A DNA stretch of 64,000 bases from Bedellia somnulentella (lineage: Eukaryota > Arthropoda > Insecta > Lepidoptera > Bedelliidae): the NCBI GenBank assembly GCA_963576735.1, contig OY755176.1:14989423-15053422 (forward strand). The letters are read 5' to 3'. The notes under the pieces are model-generated. The model was not told where the DNA came from. It did no database searches and saw only the letters and a list, made by a program, of their open reading frames with translations. Position numbers and translations under genes: made by a program. Below, piece after piece: positions 23,613-34,945 of the stretch; position 1 is the stretch's first letter; the number at the start of each line of letters is the position of its first letter.

Positions 23613-24482
23613 GTGTAAAAGCTGTATCTAAGTTGAAATCTAATAGGAGCTAGCAATCACTTCTATATAATTTATGGGGTATAAGTAATTGCTTTAAATC
23701 GTTATTGAAAAAAGGTTAAGTCATGAAGTTATGTCATAGTTATATATCACCATAATGACATAGCAGTAGAAAAAATGAACTACTTTAATGTTCCATGACT
23801 AAGAATTTGACACAAATAATGAAAATGAAATCTAAACGCAATTTCAGATAAAAAAGTTGGTATTGATGTTTTTTGCTCACGAACTCACAACACGCCAGTC
23901 GAGTTATTTGTAAAGATCGTTCACACTGGGTATGTGGGTATCGATATCGGAATATAATTATATAGGTGAAAATGGAAAGTGATTAATTTATAGCTAGTTT
24001 TCTTTGATAATTGAAATAATAACTAGAGATCTGTGTAACATTTTCGTCTCAACAGTTGTGTGTTTAGACATACGGTCGGGAAAAGTTGACAACTGCCTAG
24101 AGATCCTTCGGAGGACTAGTTTTTTTTATTGATGTTTGTTTAATCATTAGTTTTTTTTAAAATTATAAATTGAACTTTTCTTAAAGATACTAAGCAAGCA
24201 CATTACTGATCCTATAAAAGTTTTACTTTGCAATCAAAGATATGGTTAAGATGGATTTTGGTTGTTCAGATAGACAAACAACCGGTGTGCTATTAGTAAA
24301 AAAAACCGCAACCTAAGTTTATATGTATTTTGTTGAAAAGCAAATTTTATAAGAGAACAAAAAATGTAAACAGGTAATCCAAACAAAATGAATGCCAAAC
24401 GTGTGTAAAACCCGCCTACCAGTCAAAATGTCCGGCACGTGCGGACGCATTGCTAGTAGCACCAAAGCTCTCGACACTTTAC
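23613..24482. other. Unannotated stretch
   Basis: No supported feature. Confidence 0.45.
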
Positions 24483-24786
24483 AATTAATTGGCTTATTGT
24501 GCCACTACTACACATACATATACTTACGGCTATAAATCCCTTGAAGGGGTAGCCAGAGCTAGGGAAATAGAAATTCCTCAGCCACATTTGGAAGTTGCGT
24601 GGGAAAAAGATGGTGAAATAAAGGTTGTTGGTGATGTGATGGGTCTCCAACCGAATCCACCAAAAATCTCTTAAAAGCCCCAATACCGTTAGTCACCTCT
24701 TACGTACACTCACAAGAAATGGAGTTGTGCAATTCTAAGCCGCCACTACACAGGAGTAAATTAATTGAGTTATTGTGCGACTACTA
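24483..24786 (-). repeat. Family A repeat with long, aged target duplication
   Basis: The copy is 24511-24758. Its 28-bp flanks (24483-24510 and 24759-24786) agree at 25 positions. The copy also carries several private changes (a doubled GTGAT, CGAATCCACC for CGCATCGCCC), consistent with age. Confidence 0.85.
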
Positions 24787-25915
24787 GTCAATAAATAAAT
24801 CGTGATTCGGATAAACCATTCTAATTACCAGTAGTTAAGATAAAAGCATGTGTGCTCCGTTTTTGAAGTACACGAATGAATTTCAATGACTATTAACTCC
24901 ATCATCAAGAACCATGACGTCATTTTTGTCTGGGTCAGGGTCTACTGTAGGTAGGTAAATAATAGGGACATATCAGCGGATTGTAGCATAAAGGTTTAAA
25001 TCAAGCCATACATTGTTAACTTATTTAATTACAGTAATAAATCAAGAAGAGTGATGAGATTTTATCTCAGGGAATTCGAAATTTATGGTAAAGCCCTTTT
25101 TTGTTCGTTGGAGCCCATTTGTTTTTGTATAGTTAGTGTGTCATAGTGTAGTGTGGTGTAGAGGCAGTTTCCAAATGTGTGTCAGGGCAATATTGACTAG
25201 AAACAAGAGCCGGCCGATGAATGGCATTTAGTTCTGAAAGCAACTATACATCTCGTTGAAGTTTGCTTTTACTCAGCACACGACTTGAGGTGACAAATCG
25301 TCTTCGTAAGACTTCGTAAAACACAAAAACAAAATCTATAAATATTAAGGACACTACCATACACAATGGCATAACTCTTGATTGCACACCAAGTTATTAA
25401 ATACTTACAAAAAATAACACAGTTTTAATATGAAGTTAAATTGGCGGTCTCATCACTAACAGCTTAGGTATATACACCAGAAATAAAAAAAATAATCTTT
25501 CCCTTATTTCGTCTTATGCGTAGTGTAACAGGCACAAGAGCACTTACCATGTAACATATGCCACGAAATATTAAAAGATACTTACGATTTTATAATTGTC
25601 AAGTTCTTATTATCTTTTCTTGGAAAGATAGACATGACCTTACTTGCGTATGTAATTTGCATCATGATTTTGTAATATTTCAGTCTTAAATCTTAAATAC
25701 AGTACAATATCACTTATTTAAATTTTGTCGTTGGTGTCAATCAAGGTGACAAAGGAAGGTTTTTAAGTGATTGGCGAGTAATGTAGTTGAAAAACAATCA
25801 CAGACGAGTATTATTTCTTTATATTTTCTGCTTTCAGCTTCAAAATCAGTTTAAAATGGTTGATTGCAAAGTTCTGGGTACTCTACTCTTTATCGGGAAA
25901 TTGAACTCGAATTGA
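24787..25915. other. Unannotated stretch
   Basis: No supported feature. Confidence 0.45.
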
Positions 25916-26145
25916 ACTGTGCAGTGTCGGCTAACAATAGTACTACCCCATTCCTTCCCGTGGATGATCGTAAAAAGCGACTAAGGGTATTGGGGCTTTT
26001 TCAGAGATTTTTGGGTGATGCGTTTGGAAACCCATCACAAAAACCTTTGTTTTACAATCTTATTCCCCAAGATACAAGAGTAGCTGAAGAATTTCTTATT
26101 CCGAAGCTCTGGCTCCTTCTAGGTTATAGCTGTGAAGACGTATGT
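25916..26145 (+). repeat. Degenerate family A repeat
   Basis: CAGTGTCGGCTAACAATAGT, TTGGGGCTTTTTCAGAGATT, TTTTGGGTGATGCGTTTGGA and AAGCTCTGGCTCC cover the whole element with changes. The 108-codon ORF at 25864-26190 merely passes through it. Confidence 0.8.
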
Positions 26146-26376
26146 TTTATTTTGTACAAATATGTAACAAACTCTTCGACATCTAACTAAGTTTAAATAT
26201 TACAAGTAGCTCCCGCGTTAAAAACCACAAAATACCAGCGTTCGTAACTGCTATAATTATAATGTACCCTTTTTTGCTGTGTGGTGATTATTTGTTTCTT
26301 CTGAAGTAGATGGGCAGTGAAGAGATTAAAAGTGTAAAAGAAACAAAGAATAGAAGAATTTCTTGCTGGCAGCCAT

Positions 26377-26520
26377 TGACACAGTAGCTCAATTGGCAGA
26401 GCGACGGGGGCGTATACCTGAGATCGTGGGTTCGATTCCCGCCTGCATCGAAAATTTTCTTTCTTTTATTTATTCTTTATTTATTAGTAATAATCCCCAC
26501 ATCAGGTTTTCATGAATGAA
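26377..26520 (+). repeat. Family C tRNA-derived SINE
   Basis: A tRNA-like head carries a canonical A box TAGCTCAATTGG (26385-26396) and B box GGTTCGATTCC (26429-26439). The T-arm pairs (GTGGG/CCCGC), but the acceptor arm pairs at only five of seven positions and no good anticodon stem forms, so it is not a functional tRNA. The body ends with TTTATTTATTAGTAATAATC CCCACATCAGG. The same ending occurs at 22410-22460 and 46425-46470. Confidence 0.75.
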
Positions 26521-27255
26521 CAAAGACATTCAAATTAGATGGGCAGGTTTGCTAACAATTATCAGTCCAAAATGGAAACTGATGTTTTATGGTAACTATG
26601 ATAAGACTTGCCATATATATAGTCAATCTAATAAAATATCTGTCTCTCATAAAATACTTGCTTTACAATACAAAACATTATGATATTATATTAAAATTAG
26701 AATACTTTAAAATAAGTTCCATGTATTCAATAATAAAATCTATTTGGAGTAGTTTTTGCTACTCTTTAGCGATGTCGTTATACATCCGAGAAATAAATTA
26801 ATTGACTACCTGATATAAAAGAAGCAAAAAAATCTAATAGTAGACAAGTTTTTTCAATGACATCATTCAATAAATTCAGTGTCAAAACAGTATGTCAGAT
26901 TAAATAAAATATAAGATCGGTAGCAGTTTATGTCATCATGGGCTAATATAGCAAATAGGTGTTAATCACTTAGCCCCATATTATTAGCCTTGGAACGTGC
27001 GACTATGACAGTTTAAAGTGATGATGATTTAAGTTTCAATGGTTGTTTGATTTTCTCGGAACTTGCCAATTGGCTATGACAATATGTTTATTAATTTTAC
27101 GAGAAGCGATTAAAACCCGAATGAGTAGGTTAGTCAGGTGTGATGCAAGTTTTTGAAATTGCTGCGTCTCACTCATTGTATTAAAATTATACGTATTGGT
27201 ATCCCTTTCACTTATTCGCATTTCATTCCTGTTAATTTGTGAACAATACGAGATA
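26521..27255. other. Unannotated stretch
   Basis: No supported feature. Confidence 0.45.
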
Positions 27256-27261
27256 TATACA

Positions 27262-27345
27262 TTCATATACTCACGCCATCAGTTCCCATTGGGGTAGACA
27301 GGCTATCGATCGCCACTTTGTACTATCCTGGAAAACTCTCTACGT
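27262..27345 (-). mobile_element. Family R LINE tail fragment
   Basis: On plus it reads CATATACTCACGCC, AGTTCCCATTGGGGTAG, CTATCGATCGCCACTTTGTA, the inverse of the LINE 3' end; about 80 bp remain. Confidence 0.75.
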
Positions 27346-27397
27346 TCGTATATCATATTCTATGGTATTTAATAAAACATGCATAAATGAATTGAAT

Positions 27398-27441
27398 TCA
27401 GAAATCCCTCAGTTACTTTTGGAAGTTTAATGTAGAACATA
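27398..27441 (-). repeat. Family A repeat, part of a copy split by a Helitron
   Basis: CAGAAATCCCTCAG and TACTTTTGGAAGTTTA are family A. The copy continues at 29355 beyond the Helitron. Confidence 0.65.
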
Positions 27442-29354
27442 TCAATACATAGTATAAAACAAAGTCGCTTTCGCTGTATGTCCGTATGTATGCTTAGATC
27501 TTTAAAACTACGCAACGGATTTTGATGCGGTTTTTTTTAATAGATAGAGTGATTATTAAGGAAGGTTTGTGTGTATAATAAATGCATAATATAGTAGAGA
27601 AACACTGATAAATTTAAAGGTTTCTAATGTGATGTCGTAAATAAGCACTTTTTTTGCGCTTATATTGCAAACGCTGGCTGAACCCTACGAGATAGACCAA
27701 AATAATGTACTACAGTATTGTTCACCTTAAAAAGTTCAACAAAAAAGTCCGCGATGGTATATGTCTATCTCTTAGGGATAACCCAGCATAACCATTTTTA
27801 TTCTTTACTAAAAAATGGTTATTTACGAAGTGATTTTAAACAATACAGCATTAATCCTTATCCAATTAAGTACCTTTAATAAATTGTGCATTTATTATAG
27901 ATCAATATGCTTTTTACAGCATGTAATTTAAGTGAATATTACCGAATATATTACAAATTTAAAATGCAGGGTCGTAGTTGTTTGCGCCGGGCGGCGCGTG
28001 CCTTCGCCTTATAGCACTTTATGATTTGCAGCGATCGCACGCGTTTATCGGAGCTCTCTAGCGAGGAAAATATCAAGAATTAATTAAACTGAATAGAATA
28101 AGTATCTTTTGTTTTTGATTATCTTTGAATTTTTATTATTATTATTATATTAGTAGTATTGTAAGTACATTAGGTAAGATAGGATTAGCTTAAAACCATA
28201 TTTCTTGGTATTTCTTCCATTAAGACTTTGATTTGAATTTAGAGTTAAGACAATTTAGTATTAGGGCGAGCATTTTCAATTATTGAAAATTATATTTAAG
28301 TTCATAGAAGAACTGAATAGAATAGGTATTTTTTGTTGTTGATAATCTTTTGTTTTTAGTCGAACGAATAGTAAGTAAATATTTTTTACTCCAGCACTAC
28401 CCAATAATTAGTGCAATTAGTTCATAATTATACGTATATAGTTTTAAGTTGTGAGTTTAATCAAGTACTGAGTACCTAAGTATAAAATTTTGAACAGACA
28501 TTATAAAGTCATGTCCGGAAGACGTCGTCGTGCGAACATAGGTCGTAGTACAGTGAATGCCAGAAGAGCACGTTCAGCAAGAGATGAAGAATCGTCAACG
28601 GAACGCGAGGCTCGCCTCAGCCAGCTCCGAGATAGAAATAGAACTGAGAGAGAAAGAGAATCCTCAATAGAGCGTAAGGCTCGCCGCAGCCAGGATCGGG
28701 TTAGACGTAGAATTCAGAGAGCCAGAGAATCCTCTGTAGAGCATGAGGCTCGCCTCAGCCAGAATAGAAATCGAATACAGAGAACGAGAGAATCAGCACA
28801 GACACATAGTAACGCTGAACAAAACGGACAACCGATCAGCCACCGATGGGTAAATAAAGAATATTCTGCCATGAATAACGATCCTTTGATTTGTTACAAG
28901 GATGATCGTATTGTGTCCATAGGTACTATGTCAGTAGTGTGTGAATATTGTTTGGCATTGAAGTTCAAGGACGAATCGAAAGGTTTGTGTTGCTTACAAG
29001 GAAAAGTAAAATTAGAAGAAATTCTTCCTCCACCTAAACCACTTCACTCTCTGCTTACGGTTGATCATCCGAAATCCAAACAATTCATACGCAATATCCG
29101 CCGTTACAATAACGCATTTCAAATGACGTCTTTCAAAAGTAAGCAAGTTGTTGAGCGCGGTTTTATGCCTACATTTAAAATTCAAGGGCAAGTGTATCAC
29201 TTGGCTGGGAGCTTGCTACCACTTAAACCAGATGATCACAAATTTCTGCAAATTTATTTTATTGCAGACCCAGATACACAAGCATCAACGCGGTGTTCGA
29301 TTGTCGCACAGCCAATAGGCATTGCACCCGTGCGAAGCCGGGGCGGGTCGCTAG
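27442..29354 (+). mobile_element. Non-autonomous Helitron, complete ends
   Basis: Starts TC at 27442 after a host A and ends CTAG at 29354 before a host T, the Helitron A/T insertion rule. The 5' end (TCAATACATAGTATAAAAC, CGCAACGGATTTTGATGCGG) looks like lepidopteran Helitrons I know. The 3' end has ACCCG (29326-29330) and CGGGT (29344-29348) able to pair, then CTAG. It is 1913 bp, far shorter than an autonomous element, and lacks Rep and helicase domains. It sits within a family A copy. Confidence 0.82.
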
Positions 29355-29365
29355 TTTTAAAATAA
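28511..29365 (+). CDS. N-terminal part of a Helitron replicase-helicase, truncated
   Basis: ATG at 28511 is preferred over the in-frame TTG at 28490. It gives 284 residues. The arginine-rich N-terminus (about 15-85) holds three imperfect repeats of about 24 residues around RESS.E.EARLSQ. Then come CEYCLALKFKDE, PPPKPLHSLLTVDH, RRYNNAFQMTSF and IQGQVYHLAGSLLP, DDHKFLQIYFI, typical of the Helitron helicase-like N-terminal region. The HUH Rep motif and the helicase are absent. The last 17 or so codons read through the Helitron 3' terminus and the TAA lies in flanking DNA. Probably an internal-deletion product without activity. Confidence 0.72.
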   Translation: MSGRRRRANIGRSTVNARRARSARDEESSTEREARLSQLRDRNRTERERESSIERKARRSQDRVRRRIQRARESSVEHEARLSQNRNRIQRTRESAQTHSNAEQNGQPISHRWVNKEYSAMNNDPLICYKDDRIVSIGTMSVVCEYCLALKFKDESKGLCCLQGKVKLEEILPPPKPLHSLLTVDHPKSKQFIRNIRRYNNAFQMTSFKSKQVVERGFMPTFKIQGQVYHLAGSLLPLKPDDHKFLQIYFIADPDTQASTRCSIVAQPIGIAPVRSRGGSLVLK

Positions 29366-29482
29366 AGTATAATTGGTGAAGGTCCCAACTCTCATTTAAA
29401 GAGCTCTTAGTTTCCTCGCATCGTACGATATCAATGCGAAGAAATGGATCTGTGTTATTCCTAGCCATCACTTCACGGCTAA
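29355..29482 (-). repeat. Family A repeat, remainder of the Helitron-split copy
   Basis: TAAAATAAAGTATAATTGGT, GCGAAGAAATGGATCTGTGT and CACTTCACGGCTAA are diverged family A. The 88-codon minus ORF at 29259-29525 spans this junction and is not a gene. Confidence 0.65.
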
Positions 29483-29589
29483 CTTTTTTAAACTCACAAC
29501 ATAAACTGTTCGTATGTTCTATCAAAAGTTACTTGCACGACATAATGGTGTAATTTACGTAAACAAGAAATAACTGTTATTTTAAAAAT

Positions 29590-29726
29590 AATTTTATATT
29601 TTGCCCAAATTGTTATTCCCTTTTCCCTTCTCTAGATTCTCTCAGACCTACCAAATGTGTATGCAAAATTTCATTGAAATCGGTTCAGCCGACAAACACT
29701 GTGACACGTGAATTTTATATATTAGA
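29590..29726 (-). mobile_element. Helitron 5' end, minus orientation (second family)
   Basis: On the minus strand it starts TCTAATATATAAAATTC, preceded by A, and continues GTGTCACAG and CCGATTTCAATGAAATTTTG, matching a second common lepidopteran Helitron 5' end. No 3' end was found, so it is a fragment. Confidence 0.5.
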
Positions 29727-30989
29727 TTTAATTGATCAACAACATCCTTTTTTAATTTCCTAACTTTCCCACGTTTCATCAATTAATAAATGAATCATGA
29801 TTGAAAAACAAATATCTATCATGCCAACTTCCTCAGTATAATTTAACTAAGATAATAGTTTGAACAAACCAACAGGTTATTTGCCTATTTGAAATATTTA
29901 AGACAATGTTTGATCAAGTGGGTTTGTATGGCCAATATATATTCCTGGCAGATAAATTTCATTGACCTGTACCCGGCGAAGTACCGTTGTATAAATTTAT
30001 TAGATAGTTAATATTTGCCTTGAGTGAATTGAGAATCATTTTCATGTTTGCAAGAAGCAAACTTTCAAGTAAAATTTGATTTTCGAAATGTTCTGGAAGA
30101 AAAAATCTGAATCATAAGATTAGGTAAAAACTATCAAAAAATATAAGAAGGGTGGTCTGGAAGAGATCACTTTGATAATAAGATCGCCAATTATACTTTT
30201 ACTTTTGCTAAGCTGTAAATAATTCTTTTACGATGATCCGGATTCTCACAATACGAAATATATTGTTATATTTTAACGCCTATATAAATATTATTACCTC
30301 AAAAGATATTTCATTTTAGGAGTAAAATACCATTTCAACGACACTTGTAAAATTATACTTTCATTAATCACGGTACAACCAAATTGTGCGCGACCCAGAC
30401 ACAACACAATAGCCTGGATGAGCTAAGTGATGCTCGCATACTTTCTCTAAGCCTTGCAAGTAAGGTGACCTCATCTATCCTTGGCCGTATCCTCGGTGAG
30501 ACGATGAGTAATACAGTATTGGGGCGAGCCGTTTCGCAACCTCGGATTTACCTGACGAATCGAATGCCTGAATCAGATTTAGAACTGCATGTTTGAGAAA
30601 TTTACTACTGGCGTATGAAGTGAAAAGCTTCCGAATTTCTTACTATGATTTATTGTAATCATAGAGGTATTTCGGTTTAAAAGCTTAATTAATGATAAAT
30701 ATGAGTTTGTTGTTTTATTTTGAAAGTTAGTACTAAAGGTATCACATCAGATGTGACAATAAATATATGTTAAAAAAAACAACATAAAATGTAGTCTGGG
30801 AACGGAAGACAAGAATTAGTAAAAAAAACAAGACTCTACAAAGAATCTGCAAAATGTTAACATGCGATCGACAAAAATAAAAATATCACAAACAGGTTTT
30901 TGAGATTCAGAATTCTGAATAAAGATGATATAATTTGTTATGTTTGTTTTTGCAGTAGAGAAAATACCAATTTGTCTTCATTCCACTTA
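29727..30989. other. Unannotated stretch
   Basis: The 70-codon open frame at 30384-30596 (TTG start) is GC-richer than its surroundings but unrecognised. Confidence 0.4.
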
Positions 30990-32175
30990 CACTGGTCAAC
31001 AAAAAAACAGTTTTTGTTTGTAACATGATAACTTTTGTCTAGTTATGTTTCGAACAAGGATAAGGATAATAGAAATAAAATCAAAATGTTCCAAATACGA
31101 ATATTTTTTTTGTAATTCGATTTTTAAACATTTTAGATAATTTCAATATTTATTGACCAAGTGAAGATATTCCTCTATATTGCAATAATAAAATCGTGAT
31201 AACCGTAAGATTTTCTTCTATATTTTGCTTCAGGGACGTCTCGTTGTAATATCCAACAATAATCCGCCAGCATACGTGCTTGCACTTGCCTTGATATATT
31301 TTTTTCTATAGTAGAAATATCTTGGTGGAATCTTTCACCGTGTTCATCACTAACGGCGCCCAGATTTTCAAGAAAGAAGTCTAAATGTAAATGTAGAATA
31401 TGTATTTTTAATGGCATATTACACCCTAAAACCTTATACGTAGACAAAAGTTCCTCAACAATACTTTCATAGTCATTCGATCGGTGGCTTCTGAGAAAAT
31501 TTTGAGTCACTTTCATAAAAGATTCCCAAGCAGATTTTTCCAAATCGCTTAGTTATTTTTAAAAATATGTCATCTTTCATTTATTGCCTGATTTGAAGAC
31601 CAATAAATACACCTTATTTAATCTTTGTTTCGCTCAGTTTAGAGATTTTTTCTTTTAAGTATAAAAAACCATCACAAGCCTTAATCATAGCTTTAACAAA
31701 AAAAATCATGAGAGTTTTATGTGTAAATATATTATTCGGCTGCACTAAAGGGGGATTTTTTTATATTTGTTTGTCCTGGGGTAAGGAATTTCCGTTTAGG
31801 CCAGTCTTTCTTAACATAATGATTTTTTCGGTCTCTGTTGTCCCGCTCACAAACACACCAACAGTATTTTGTGTATTCTAGTTGTAATCCTAATATTAGG
31901 GCAATTACCTTCAAATCTCCACAAACTTTCCAGTTGTGTTCGTTATGTTGAATCTTTTCCAAGATAAAATAATAGATAGATTTAATAGTTTCACAAGATA
32001 CTTTTATATTACAAGCCCGCCCAGTGGTACATAGTGGTATAAAGTATGTATAAGTGGCTGTAACACGAAAACAAGACCTGATGGAATCAAAGTAAATATA
32101 GTTTTTATATGAGGGTAGGTAGGTAATTCAATATTAGTAAGCACCTTTCTTGTTACAAATTTTTGTTGACCAGTG
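30990..32175 (-). mobile_element. TIR element with CACTG termini and TTA flanks
   Basis: CACTGGTCAACAAAAA (30990-31005) is matched in inverse by TTTTTGTTGACCAGTG (ending 32175); similarity goes on as TTTGTAACA. TTA flanks both sides (30987-30989, 32176-32178). CACTG termini with a 3-bp duplication resemble the CACTA/EnSpm and related (CMC) group, an inference. The interior encodes a broken protein on minus. Confidence 0.65.
31175..31962 (-). pseudogene. Decayed transposon protein (GERFHQDI / ADYCW family)
   Basis: Two minus-strand segments: 31962-31732 reads HNWKVCGDLKVIALILGLQL, YTKYCWCVCERDNRDRKNHY, VKKDWPKR. 31543-31175 reads WESFMKVTQNFLRSH, IVEELLSTYKVLGCNMPLKI, LHLDFFLENLGAVSDEHGER and FHQDIS, MLADYCW. 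I recall both blocks from one transposon-linked protein family common in arthropods. The 190-bp stretch between them is not open and the C-terminus ends soon after the last block, so this is a remnant. Its function is unknown; it may be the transposase of the CACTG element that contains it. Confidence 0.6.
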
Positions 32176-32178
32176 TTA

Positions 32179-33511
32179 TTGCTCTTTCAAAGTTTGCTTG
32201 AAATTACGTTGTTTTAGTTTTGTGTAAACTAGTGTTAGTCTTAATTCTACCTTACTGCATTAATCAATACAAAGAAAATTTCAAGACTTAATATTAAATT
32301 ATTGTTAGTTATTATATTAGTTACATAGACGGATTAGTTAAAATGAAGTATCAAAGGCGGAAAAGATGGACATAAAGTGACAAGTAAAGTGTAACCCTAA
32401 CATCAATCAATTTATATGAACGATCTTCCGACAAAACACCTAGTCATTCATATCTGTAACACAATGTCATAGACTAACGTGTTAATAGAATAAATGTTCC
32501 ATTTTTAAATTGATATAAACCATAATTAAAGTGACACATTGAAATAAAGAGGTTTCCTACAAGGAGATCATCAGTCACGGTCGTTATCATCCGTCAAAAT
32601 GAATAGACCGAGATATTCATGCGTTCTTATTTCAAAGTAATTTATGAACTGTTGTTTATCTAAATTAGAATCCGCTTCTGTTTCAATTTGAGGCGCCATT
32701 CGTTTAGTTGCTCTATGTCTAATTAATATTGATTGAGATGTGCTTTTCTCAATGCTGATTCAATCTTGAAAAGAAATTAAGTACTTTAACTTCGGTTAAT
32801 TATTCATAATACATAATCAGTCTTTAAGCTCATAGATCGGGTCATTTTCAAAAGGGAAAGAGTTGTTTTTACGAGTGTCTACAATATTATTACAAATATT
32901 TAAATATATTTAAACTTCAGAAATACTTATATACAAGGGATTCAGAGCTTCAAAATTATAAATGTCTCAGGCCGTTCAAATGAAAAATAATAATATCGTC
33001 ATATTTTAAATTCATTTGGCTAACTATATATTTGTAGTAATTTTGCAATATGTGATTCAAACATAAACATAAATCGATCATAAGGCTTTAACGTTCCGTT
33101 GTACGTAAAATTATTATTTTTCGCATCATAATATTGATGAGTGTAATTTGGTTTTCTAATTGGTTAATAAATATTGAAGATACAATATTTATATTATAAT
33201 ACAGCGCATCGATCGATTATTAAATACTAGAAAAACAAGTATAAAAAAATATTAACATCGAAATATTTGTAATACGATTAATGAAACATGTGTTCAAATC
33301 TCTCTTCACGACAAGGATCATGTATGCAAATATAAGTTATCAGTTGATCAAAGTACTTACATATTTAACTGTGCAATCAGCAGTTTTATCTTTGCAGATA
33401 AAAGATATATCGTATGTACTCGTATTACGACATTTTCATGCCTGCTTATGTTTTCCTTTTTTTATTAAATCATATTGTTAAATAAACAGAAAAGTCAAAA
33501 ATTGAATATTC
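32179..33511. other. Unannotated stretch
   Basis: No supported feature. Confidence 0.45.
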
Positions 33512-33760
33512 GCTGTGTAGTGCCGGCTTAGAATAGCACTACCCCATTTCTTCCGGTGGGTGTGCGTAAGAGGCGACTAACGGTATTGGGATTTTTAAGG
33601 GATTTTTGGGCGATGCGGTTGGAGACCCATCACCACCAACCTTTATTTTACCATCTTTTCCCCATTCAACTTTCCAAAAGTGGCTGAAGAATTTTTAAAT
33701 TCCTTAGCTCTGGCTACCCCTTCCAGGGATTTATAGCTGTGAGTATATGTATGTATGTAT
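33512..33760 (+). repeat. Family A repeat
   Basis: Full-length copy; the hairpin reads CCCCTTCCAGGGATTTATAG and the tail is a TATG run. Confidence 0.88.
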
Positions 33761-33834
33761 ATGTCAAAAATAGAAGCACACTCGGAAGTATCTTTTTTTG
33801 TGTATCCAAACACACCAAAATTATATACAACAAA

Positions 33835-33902
33835 CACACATATATGTATATATACACACACACATATATGTATATATACACACACACATATATATGTATA
33901 TA
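33835..33902. repeat. AC/AT-rich tandem repeat
   Basis: About three units of roughly 27 bp combining ACACACACAT with ATATGTATATAT. It has probably grown by slippage close to the family A tail. Confidence 0.75.
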
Positions 33903-34170
33903 TTATGAATAGTATTACAAAATATATGTATTTAAGTATATTTTTATTCCCTATTTAGATTATTTTGTTGCATTTGCGTTTGTTATAATTTATTTTTTTA
34001 TTTTGCACTAGAATATCAGCGTTGTGGCAGCGGCCTAACAAGCCCTGTCATAACATTAAGCTGGAGTGTACGCCAATTCGTTTCCCTTATTGTTATTAGC
34101 TATAAGATCTGATTGTTTTGTTTTGTTTTCATATGTGATTTGTGGTAACGAATAAATGTTTTTCATTTCA

Positions 34171-34380
34171 TTTAAATATCGCGTGGTATAAAACAGCCGT
34201 CTCTTTCCCCATTACTTAGTATTGTATTCAGTCATGTCATTCTAACCGATATCGTGACGATAAAATAGTGCTCGTGCTAGTATATGGATACGATAACGGT
34301 TAGAATGAGGTGGCAGTATACGATACGAAGTAAGTGCGTAAGAGATGGCTACTTTATCACACGCGATAACTAGTTTAAAC
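34171..34380. repeat. Long-hairpin MITE-like element
   Basis: Two arms of about 90 bp face each other around a spacer (about 34255-34288). Matching blocks in inverse are CGCGTG..ATAAA, AGCC.TCTCTT, TTACTT.GTAT, TCATTCTAACCG and ATCGT. No ORF. A related sequence lies at 37998-38098. Target duplication is unclear because the boundaries fade into AT-rich sequence (TTTAAA on both sides). Confidence 0.65.
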
Positions 34381-34400
34381 ACAGCTCGTACTAGCTATAC

Positions 34401-34702
34401 TGATATTTCAATTTAGTAAACCAACAATGTTGCACTGTTACAAGAACGTTGCCAATGAAAATTGTTTCTATATTGAAAATAGAGTTATTGTAATCAACAC
34501 AGGATATTGTGATTATTCGTTTAATTTGAATTTAACATTGTAGCAATTCCCATACTTTGCCATACATGGCGTCGGCTTCTTTTTGTATATCTCCGATTTT
34601 AGAAATATCTAGGAAAAAATCACCATAGCCACACAGAATAAATCATTAATTAACTTTTACCCCGTGTACTAAAATCAACATACATTGTGAATTACAGAAT
34701 AC
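34401..34702. other. Unannotated stretch
   Basis: No supported feature. Confidence 0.45.
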
Positions 34703-34945
34703 AGCCGTGTAGTGTCGGCTTAGAATAACACTACCCCATTTCTACCAGTGGTTGATCGTAAGAGGCGACTAAGGGTATAGGGGCTTATAAAGATGTGGTT
34801 GGAGACCCGTCACCAAAAACATTTATTATTACCATCTTTTCCCCAATCAACTTCCAAAAGTGGCTGAGGAATTTTTCATTCCAAAGCTCTGGCTACCCCG
34901 TTAAGGGATTTATAGCCGTGATTATATGTATGTATGTATGTATAT
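34703..34945 (+). repeat. Family A repeat, subfamily A2
   Basis: Has the A2 marks (AGCCGTGTAG start, CAAAAACATTTATTATTACC, CCCCGTTAAGGG hairpin). A short deletion removes the GTGATTTTTGGGC block. Confidence 0.87.

Noticed and set aside
25864..26190. 108-codon ORF
   Set aside because: It runs through a family A repeat and has no motif of its own.
26377..26451. Functional tRNA gene
   Set aside because: Promoter boxes and T-arm are good, but acceptor and anticodon stems fail and the SINE body follows.
29259..29525. 88-codon minus ORF
   Set aside because: It crosses the Helitron 3' end and the neighbouring family A copy; it is a junction artefact.
33835..33902. CRISPR-like array
   Set aside because: Short simple-sequence units without spacers, in a eukaryotic context.
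33643..33958. ORFs of 67-80 codons on both strands
   Set aside because: They translate a family A tail and an AC/AT tandem repeat.
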